DNA from: a virus
DNA length: 34,050 bases
Direction: 5' to 3' (one strand)
Virus record (IMG/VR): IMGVR_UViG_3300031972_002040
Location: 1-34,050 of that record
Shown here in pieces: positions 28,782 through 34,050 of the stretch. The notes under the pieces were generated by a model. It searched no databases, was not told the origin of the DNA, and saw nothing but the letters and a program-made list of their open reading frames with translations. The position numbers and the translations under genes are program-made. How positions within the stretch are numbered: position 1 is the stretch's first letter; every line of letters starts with the position of its first letter.

Positions 28782-31700
28782 ATGGCGCACACCACCTGGA
28801 GCCCTGACGACATCCAGCACCCGGACGGCTTCTCGCGCCTCCAGACCTGGATGCGTGAGACCGATAATGCCATCTCCGCCGCCAACAGCGGACGTCTCGT
28901 CTACCAGACCCTTGCCGCTGCCAACGCTGCCGGGGGCGCTGATGGTCTGTGGGCCGAGATTGTCGCTGACAGTACGTCGTCCAACAACGGCATCTACCAG
29001 CGCACGGGTGGAGCCTGGGTCAAGCGGGCCGGGCTCATCGGCAGCAACGGCGCTACGGGAGCGCAGGGACCGGCTGGCCCCGCTGGTGCGACTGGCGCGA
29101 CTGGCGCGACTGGTCCTGCTGGACCGACCGGCGCGACTGGCAGCACTGGCCCCGCTGGCCCGGTTGGCGCGGCGGGACCGACAGGCGCTACCGGCGCGAA
29201 GGGCGACAAGGGCAATCCGGGCAACGATGGCACGGACGGAGACGACGGCCGCGACGGCTATTCGGCGGATCGGCTCAACCGCCCCGGCGACAATCCGCTC
29301 GCCTTTTCCAGCCAGACCACCGGGGAGGGCTCATCCAAGCCGGACCTGACCGGCGGCACCGTCCAGACCCATGCGCGCCTCGGCAAGATGTACGTCGTCA
29401 GCGGCTCGGCCTACGTCGCCGTCCGGAATCCCACCGCCCTCAAGGGCCTCGTGGTCGAGGTCAAGGCGCGGGTCAAGCGCCTCGTCAACTCGGCCGACCC
29501 GTCCGGCGATGCGGTGGCGCTGCGCGTAGTCTATCTGGACAAGGACAAGCTGGCTATCTCGTCGCAGGCAGTGGCGACAATCACCAACTTGACCACGTCG
29601 TCCGGTGACAGCGACGGCGTGGCCGAGATGACGGCGCGCATCTCCGCGCTGGACGTGGACGGTGTCACCGCCCCGCCCGCGAACACAGCCTACGTCTGCG
29701 CCTACGTCCAGACCTACGGCACCGGCGCACAGACGGCCGTCATCACGCTTGAGCAGCGCGACGTGACGGACCTGCACATCGCAGAGATCGCTGACCTCTC
29801 CCAGCTCGTCGCGGACGTTGAGGCGGCCACGGCGGCGGCCAACGCTGCGGCGGATCTGGTGGCGACGGAGACCCTGGACACGATGGCGTCGGTCGCGACG
29901 TGGACCCGCCCGGCTGGCGTCGGCGTCATCAGCCTCAAGGGCGGATATGCCGCTCACGATGGCCTCGGCGGACAGTGGGCTTATGACCCGACCGACACGA
30001 CCAGCGCCGCCAACCCTCCGGCGGTTTTGCGAGACGCAGGCACCGCACGGTTTAAGCCGGTGCTCCGCCGGTCACGGGCGATTTACCTCGACAGCATCAA
30101 CGGCAACGACAGCAACGCGGGGACGTCGTGGGATCGAGCGGTGCAGAGCGTTGGTGCAGCGACCGCCAAGCTCCGTGATGGGGACACGCTCTATCTGGCC
30201 CGCAACGGCGTCTATTTTAAGCTCGACATGGGAGGCATCCGAGATCTCAAGGTCAGGCCATTTGGTGATGGCCGCCGCCCGATCTGCACTGGAGCGCGAG
30301 AGATCCCGTCTGGAGCGTGGAGCTACGTCGCCGGGTCGAGCAACATCTACAAGGCGACGGTCACGCACACGATCCCCACAGCGAATGAATCGAACACGGG
30401 GATGAATTACGGACTGTGGGTGGACGTCGGGCTGTCGTGGGAGCCAGGTCGGCTCGTGGGGCTGAGGCGGGTCTCCGATGCAGGGACACTGACCGCGGCC
30501 CTCGCAGCTTTGCAGCCCGGTCAATTCGTGGCCCGTGTCGTGGGTCAGCCCGACTCGAACCCCGGGACAATCGTCGGCGCCACGCAGATCGAATACTACG
30601 TGCGTCTGGTCGATGAGACCAACCCCGCGACTGGCCCCGTGCAGGGCCGGGTAATCCGGTATGCAGAGGCAGGTAACGTCGCAAATTTCGGGTATGGCTC
30701 GGACGTCGAGGGCATCGATTTCATGCGCTCGGCAGGAAAGGACCATGTCGGCGGGGGAATCGGATCAGGCCTTGGCGGTGTCGGTCGCGTCCACGACTGT
30801 CGATTCATCGACTATCATGTGCACGGATGCGTGATGAGATGCAACAGTTACACAAAGGTATACTTTGAGGGCAATGGCGCCGCAGACGTCCCGTTCTCTG
30901 GAACGTCGCTGCACCTTTATCGCGGCATCGCATTTGACGGGTATTCACGCGGCGCGTGGGTTGATGAGGCCGAATTTTTACACGTCGCCAGTGCTATTGC
31001 TGTACACGGATCGGGCAGCGACAGTATCTACGGCGGCTGGACGCACGAGGCCTGGGAAGTAGGCCGAGTAAAAATAACTGATTGCAAAGGGGCAATCGGC
31101 GGCACGTCGCTCGCGCACGGCATTAATATGCGCATCAAAGAACTTATCGTCCTCGGCGGTGAAGTTGGCATAGATCGAGGCGCTCCCTTCACGGGAGGTA
31201 GCGATGCGACCACGACGATCGACCACTTCATTTTCGTGGCCAAGAAGAATGTGCCGCAGATCAGGGTGTTCAACTCTAACGTACACATAAAAAGGGGATG
31301 GTGTTACATCGAGCAGTACACGTCTCTCGGCGCGTCTGACAGGGCTCTGCTCGGGCGTGGATTCATCGGCGGCGGCGGATACGCCAAGCTCGAAAATTTT
31401 ACTTGCGTCGGAGGTAATTTTGACTCGCCCGCAGAGGGGGTCAACGGTCTTCCGACGCTGGAGATGCGCAATTGCGTGATGGGCGACATCGGCTCGAAAC
31501 CGATGAATAGCTCCTATCGCCTGATCGCGACCAACACACAGCTCACATGTGACCGTGCTACCCTCGCTGCGATCCAGGCAATCCATCCCGACGTGGACGA
31601 CACCTGCGTCTCACCCTATGTGATCTCCCCGGTGCGCTACACCGTGCCGGCGTCGGCGGTGAGCGAATCGGCGGCAGGCACCGCCACCACCACAGCCGGA

Positions 31701-32606
31701 GCGACATACTTCCTGGCGTCCCAAAGCAACCTGGCCAGTAATGCAGCCGTCAGCATTGCAGGAGCCGATGGCTCGGGCGGCAAACTGCGGCTCCAAGGTC
31801 TCGCGCGCAGTGCAGGCAACGACTCAGGCGGCCTCTACGCGTACACAGCCGCCTCCACGGCGACTATGCCTGCCACAGTGTCCGGCGCAGCGGTTACGCT
31901 GCCTCGGACCACTCAAGACTTTTTCGCTGCAGGGGTCACTGCGCGTCTACTCGCGGCAGACGCCTATGGGACGCTGGCCAGTCAAGACACGTATTTGGTG
32001 GTCGCTGATGACACGATCTTTGCTGTCGGCCAGTACGTGCGCCTATCCGGCATTCCGCGCGTCGACGCAAACGGATGGTACAAAGTGGCCGCCAAACTCG
32101 GCAGCACCGTAAACGGCCTTGTGATCCAGGTGGACCGGCTGATACCTTGGCGCTTGCTGGGCGGCGCCGGGGGCACCTATCAGCATTTGGGGAGCGCCAA
32201 CGGTCAGGCCGGACCTGATGTGTCGGTGTCGTGGCCTCGGGTGGGCTTTAGGACGGGTCCGGCGGTGAGCGGCACTGTCACATATGCATCGGGGCACACC
32301 CTCGCCATCGACAGCAATGCTGGTGGTGCACCAGGGCTGCTCAACCCGACTATTGCCAGCGCAGGTGTTACGACAGGATCAACCAACTACTTGGATGCCG
32401 TGACGGGTCGGTTGCCGTGGCGCATCCGTGCGGATGTGGGAGACTACATTTCGCTGGACGTCAAGAGTTACATCGAGGATTTCGAGCCGATCTTCGCTGG
32501 CGCGTGGCCTCACGATCTCACACCGATACTGCGGGGCGGCACGGAGTGTGCCCGTCGTCAGATGGGCTACACTGCTGCGCGGGGCGATGTCGTCGCCTAC
32601 ACCTGA
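28782..32606 (+). CDS. Tail fibre/spike with collagen-like repeat and beta-helix
   Basis: 1274 residues, with AGGAGCAGACC before the ATG. Residues 1-85 form an N-terminal attachment region ([34 protein letters not shown]). Residues 87-161 are an unbroken Gly-X-Y collagen-like run of about 25 triplets that would trimerise as a rod. Then comes a beta-rich linker and, from about residue 433 ([20 protein letters not shown], then [20 protein letters not shown]), a pectate-lyase-type right-handed beta-helix to about 950, followed by a C-terminal beta domain. Such spikes bind or cut host surface polysaccharide. The beta-helix part, about 30800-31560, is visibly richer in A+T than its surroundings, suggesting exchange of the receptor-specific module. 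Confidence 0.85.
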   Translation: MAHTTWSPDDIQHPDGFSRLQTWMRETDNAISAANSGRLVYQTLAAANAAGGADGLWAEIVADSTSSNNGIYQRTGGAWVKRAGLIGSNGATGAQGPAGPAGATGATGATGPAGPTGATGSTGPAGPVGAAGPTGATGAKGDKGNPGNDGTDGDDGRDGYSADRLNRPGDNPLAFSSQTTGEGSSKPDLTGGTVQTHARLGKMYVVSGSAYVAVRNPTALKGLVVEVKARVKRLVNSADPSGDAVALRVVYLDKDKLAISSQAVATITNLTTSSGDSDGVAEMTARISALDVDGVTAPPANTAYVCAYVQTYGTGAQTAVITLEQRDVTDLHIAEIADLSQLVADVEAATAAANAAADLVATETLDTMASVATWTRPAGVGVISLKGGYAAHDGLGGQWAYDPTDTTSAANPPAVLRDAGTARFKPVLRRSRAIYLDSINGNDSNAGTSWDRAVQSVGAATAKLRDGDTLYLARNGVYFKLDMGGIRDLKVRPFGDGRRPICTGAREIPSGAWSYVAGSSNIYKATVTHTIPTANESNTGMNYGLWVDVGLSWEPGRLVGLRRVSDAGTLTAALAALQPGQFVARVVGQPDSNPGTIVGATQIEYYVRLVDETNPATGPVQGRVIRYAEAGNVANFGYGSDVEGIDFMRSAGKDHVGGGIGSGLGGVGRVHDCRFIDYHVHGCVMRCNSYTKVYFEGNGAADVPFSGTSLHLYRGIAFDGYSRGAWVDEAEFLHVASAIAVHGSGSDSIYGGWTHEAWEVGRVKITDCKGAIGGTSLAHGINMRIKELIVLGGEVGIDRGAPFTGGSDATTTIDHFIFVAKKNVPQIRVFNSNVHIKRGWCYIEQYTSLGASDRALLGRGFIGGGGYAKLENFTCVGGNFDSPAEGVNGLPTLEMRNCVMGDIGSKPMNSSYRLIATNTQLTCDRATLAAIQAIHPDVDDTCVSPYVISPVRYTVPASAVSESAAGTATTTAGATYFLASQSNLASNAAVSIAGADGSGGKLRLQGLARSAGNDSGGLYAYTAASTATMPATVSGAAVTLPRTTQDFFAAGVTARLLAADAYGTLASQDTYLVVADDTIFAVGQYVRLSGIPRVDANGWYKVAAKLGSTVNGLVIQVDRLIPWRLLGGAGGTYQHLGSANGQAGPDVSVSWPRVGFRTGPAVSGTVTYASGHTLAIDSNAGGAPGLLNPTIASAGVTTGSTNYLDAVTGRLPWRIRADVGDYISLDVKSYIEDFEPIFAGAWPHDLTPILRGGTECARRQMGYTAARGDVVAYT
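29040..29264 (+). repeat. Collagen-encoding short tandem repeat
   Basis: Degenerate 9-base and 18-base units such as ACTGGCGCG, repeated several times near 29088-29115, encode Gly-Ala-Thr and Gly-Pro-Ala triplets of the fibre. Tandem copies of this kind can expand or contract, altering rod length. Confidence 0.8.
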
Positions 32607-32833
32607 CGGTGCGGCTCCACGCTGATCGCCACATCCCGCCCGCCGCACTCACACCGGAGCGGCAGGCGGCCACCGTGGGCGCTGAGGCTATAGTCGGCGC
32701 CCACGTGGTCGATGAGGGTGGGGAGGTCCAGCACGCGGCTCCGGTGGCATGAGCGGCAGTGCCCCCATAGCCGATAGCCGTGGGCCTGCATGTCGCCCAG
32801 GGTGGCGATGATGATGGGGGTGTGGGGCTTCAT
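32597..32833 (-). CDS. Small zinc-ribbon-like protein (reverse strand)
   Basis: 78 residues from the ATG at 32833. [20 protein letters not shown] is followed by HCRSCHRS (C-x2-C) and later LRCECGG (C-x-C), which together could bind one zinc ion. The ordered, strand-and-helix composition, unlike the shadow ORFs nearby, suggests a real gene. Its 3' end overlaps the fibre gene by ten bases, convergently. An inverted repeat at 32847-32872 lies just upstream. Similar small proteins are frequent in alphaproteobacterial genomes, so this may be a cargo gene near attP. Function unknown. Confidence 0.65.
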   Translation of the reverse strand: MKPHTPIIIATLGDMQAHGYRLWGHCRSCHRSRVLDLPTLIDHVGADYSLSAHGGRLPLRCECGGRDVAISVEPHRQV

Positions 32834-32846
32834 CCGCAGCGATATA

Positions 32847-32872
32847 GGCGAGACCGGACGGCGCGTCTCGCC
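32847..32872. promoter_or_regulatory. Inverted repeat between zinc-ribbon gene and attP
   Basis: GGCGAGAC (32847-32854) and GTCTCGCC (32865-32872) form a perfect 8-bp inverted repeat with a 10-base spacer. It is 14 bases upstream of the reverse gene, so it may be an operator or leader hairpin for that gene. On the plus strand TTCAATCC follows, too poor in T for a good terminator. Confidence 0.45.
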
Positions 32873-32880
32873 TTCAATCC

Positions 32881-33086
32881 ACGGAACCGCTTCGGAACCG
32901 TTTCGCGCGAACGAACCGTGATTAGGCGCCTCCGTAGATCCGCCAAAGCGCCCGGTTTCTGCGGGCCTGCGTCAGGCGAGCCTCCTTTGTAATCAGGGGG
33001 TCGGGGGTTCGAGTCCCTCAGCCGGCACCAGTACTTAGCCCGCCTTGGTGCCCCTTACGGAACCGCTTACGGTACCGTTTCGCCGG
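32881..33086 (+). other. attP: Phage attachment site attP: tRNA-Thr 3' core with flanking arm repeats
   Basis: Bases 32986-33030 match the 3' part of a tRNA-Thr(UGU): anticodon loop TTTGTAA (anticodon 32988-32990), the T arm with GGTTCGAGTCC, and acceptor strand AGCCGGC with ACCA. The sequence to the left is not tRNA-like, so only the attachment core is present. On both sides lie imperfect 30-base direct repeats, each with two copies of an 8-base unit: CGGAACCG at 32882 and 32893 on the left; CGGAACCG at 33058 and CGGTACCG at 33070 on the right. A further CGAACCG lies at 32912. These look like arm-type integrase sites around a core. The right arm lies inside the integrase 3' end. Confidence 0.75.
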
Positions 33087-34050
33087 CTCATCGCTCGGTG
33101 GACCGATTGCTGGTGGTCGGGGTGGTGATGGCCATACACCTCCTCGATCACCTTCATCGTGACGCCGAAATAGCCCGAGACCTCCCACCGATCGGCGCCG
33201 GCCTGCATGGCCCAGGTGATCGCGGTGTGGCGTAGGCAATGAGGCGTCACGTCGTCGGACAGCTTCGCCCGCGACACCGCCCGCGCGAAAGATTTCTTGA
33301 TGCTGCCGACTGGCTCGCCCTTCCATGAGATGACGTGGCGGTCCCGGTTAAAGCGGTTCCGGTGGCGGCGCAGGTGGGCGATAAGCTGGGACGGCAGGCG
33401 CACTGTCGTCTTGCGCTTGTTGCTGGCCCGCTCGCCGTCTGCCGATCGGTGGAACACACCGGCCTCAAGGTCGATCCAGCCACGCCCGGGTAGCGGTTCC
33501 CAGGAGGCGTTCAGGATCGCGCCCGAGCGCGTCCCGGTGTAGCGGCCGATCAGGATGAACAGGGCGAGGTGACGGCTCTCAGGGAACGTCCTGGCGGCCT
33601 TGATGAGCCGGGCCATCTCCGATCGCGTCAACCACCGCTCGCGCGGCTTACCGCTCGGCGGGACCCGGACCGGAACCACGGTCGAGATGATGCTCTGGTG
33701 GGCGGCATAGCGGATGGCGGCGCGGAGATAGGCGAGCTCGCGAGCGGCGGCGGTTCTGGCGCCGCGGTGCGCGGTATACTCGGCGCAGAGCGTGTCGCTC
33801 ACCTCGGTGACGGCTTTGGCGCCCCACCATTCGTTCAGGCGGGCGATCTGGCCCCGCAGTTCGTCGGGCCGGGCCACGCTGGCGTGCTTGTGCTGGTAGT
33901 AGGCGATGAGCACGTCCGCGATCGGCGTGTCGTTGATGTCGCGGTTGCGAGCGGCGGCCGCGTCTCGGGCGTGTCGCTCGGCAAGGTATTGGGCTAGCGC
34001 GCGCTCGGCGCCTGCAAGATCGTCTTTAGCGCATCCTGTGCTGCGGCGTG
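33035..34050 (-). CDS. int: Tyrosine-family integrase (5' end beyond the window)
   Basis: The frame is open from the right edge to TAA at 33035-33037, giving at least 337 residues. An internal GTG at 33913 is not the true start, since coding sequence continues upstream (LAQYLAERHARDAAAARNRD). An N-terminal SAM-like helical domain leads to the catalytic domain with GRYTGTRSGAIL (arginine I), PHCLRHTAITW (H-x-x-R) and VIEEVYGHHHP, whose tyrosine codon is at 33134-33136. It would recombine attP with the tRNA-Thr gene. The stop is five bases from the att core, and its last codons carry the right-hand arm repeats. Confidence 0.93.
   Translation of the reverse strand, partial: RRSTGCAKDDLAGAERALAQYLAERHARDAAAARNRDINDTPIADVLIAYYQHKHASVARPDELRGQIARLNEWWGAKAVTEVSDTLCAEYTAHRGARTAAARELAYLRAAIRYAAHQSIISTVVPVRVPPSGKPRERWLTRSEMARLIKAARTFPESRHLALFILIGRYTGTRSGAILNASWEPLPGRGWIDLEAGVFHRSADGERASNKRKTTVRLPSQLIAHLRRHRNRFNRDRHVISWKGEPVGSIKKSFARAVSRAKLSDDVTPHCLRHTAITWAMQAGADRWEVSGYFGVTMKVIEEVYGHHHPDHQQSVHRAMSRRNGTVSGSVRGTKAG

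Noticed and set aside
29040-29264. CRISPR-like or mobile repeat array
   Set aside because: The repeats are in frame and encode Gly-X-Y triplets; there are no spacers.
32986-33030. A functional tRNA-Thr gene
   Set aside because: Only the 3' part from the anticodon loop onward is present. The left side cannot form the D arm or the acceptor 5' strand, so it is an attachment core.

Overview
The window is almost entirely the genome of a temperate, long-tailed (siphovirus-type) phage whose host is most likely an alphaproteobacterium. The evidence is high-GC DNA throughout, a lambda-like head module (decoration protein D and capsid protein E types), a tape measure gene, a tyrosine integrase beside an attachment site, and a small regulator resembling the alphaproteobacterial GcrA helix-turn-helix. 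No rRNA, complete tRNA, CRISPR array or insertion sequence was seen.

Layout. (1) 1-4898, early/regulatory: a DUF3310-like protein, an apparent C4-type antisense RNA with its own promoter and leader ORF, a P22-type antirepressor with a HicA-like N-terminus, a tandem GcrA/Myb-like protein, a Lar-like zinc-finger protein, a run of overlapping mini-genes and a NusG paralogue. (2) 4899-5580: a control region with few genes, two foldable RNA segments, one small basic ORF and a strong intrinsic terminator. (3) 5581-16998, head and neck: small and large terminase, a portal fused to an Acb1-like 2H phosphodiesterase, DUF2213 protease/scaffold, decoration protein, major capsid, connectors, MuF-like protein, tail terminator, tail tube and the G/GT chaperones made by frameshifting. 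(4) 17576-25512, tail: tape measure with an embedded lysozyme-like domain, distal tail proteins, a DUF6950/NlpC-like protein and a large hub protein. (5) 26268-28668, lysis: M15-type endolysin, holin-like and other small membrane proteins. (6) 28782-32606: a collagen-repeat tail fibre/spike. (7) 32834-34050: attP (a tRNA-Thr 3' end flanked by repeated arm-type motifs) and the integrase, which runs off the right edge.

Four reverse-strand genes interrupt the rightward late region (14875-15255, 16995-17486, 25679-25966, 32597-32833). They look like morons, meaning independently expressed accessory genes. The 16995-17486 product has a signal peptide.

The most interesting points are: the three-hairpin RNA at 711-803, one loop of which is complementary to the ribosome-binding site at 826-834; the NusG paralogue followed by structured DNA and a terminator directly ahead of the late genes, which suggests an antitermination switch; the portal-Acb1 fusion, a predicted anti-CBASS module carried on a structural protein; tandem overlapping slippery sequences in the tail chaperone gene; and the gene order late genes-att-integrase, which is that of a free or circularised phage genome (or a tandem lysogen), not a single integrated prophage.

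All functional names come from reading motifs by eye. No database search was run.
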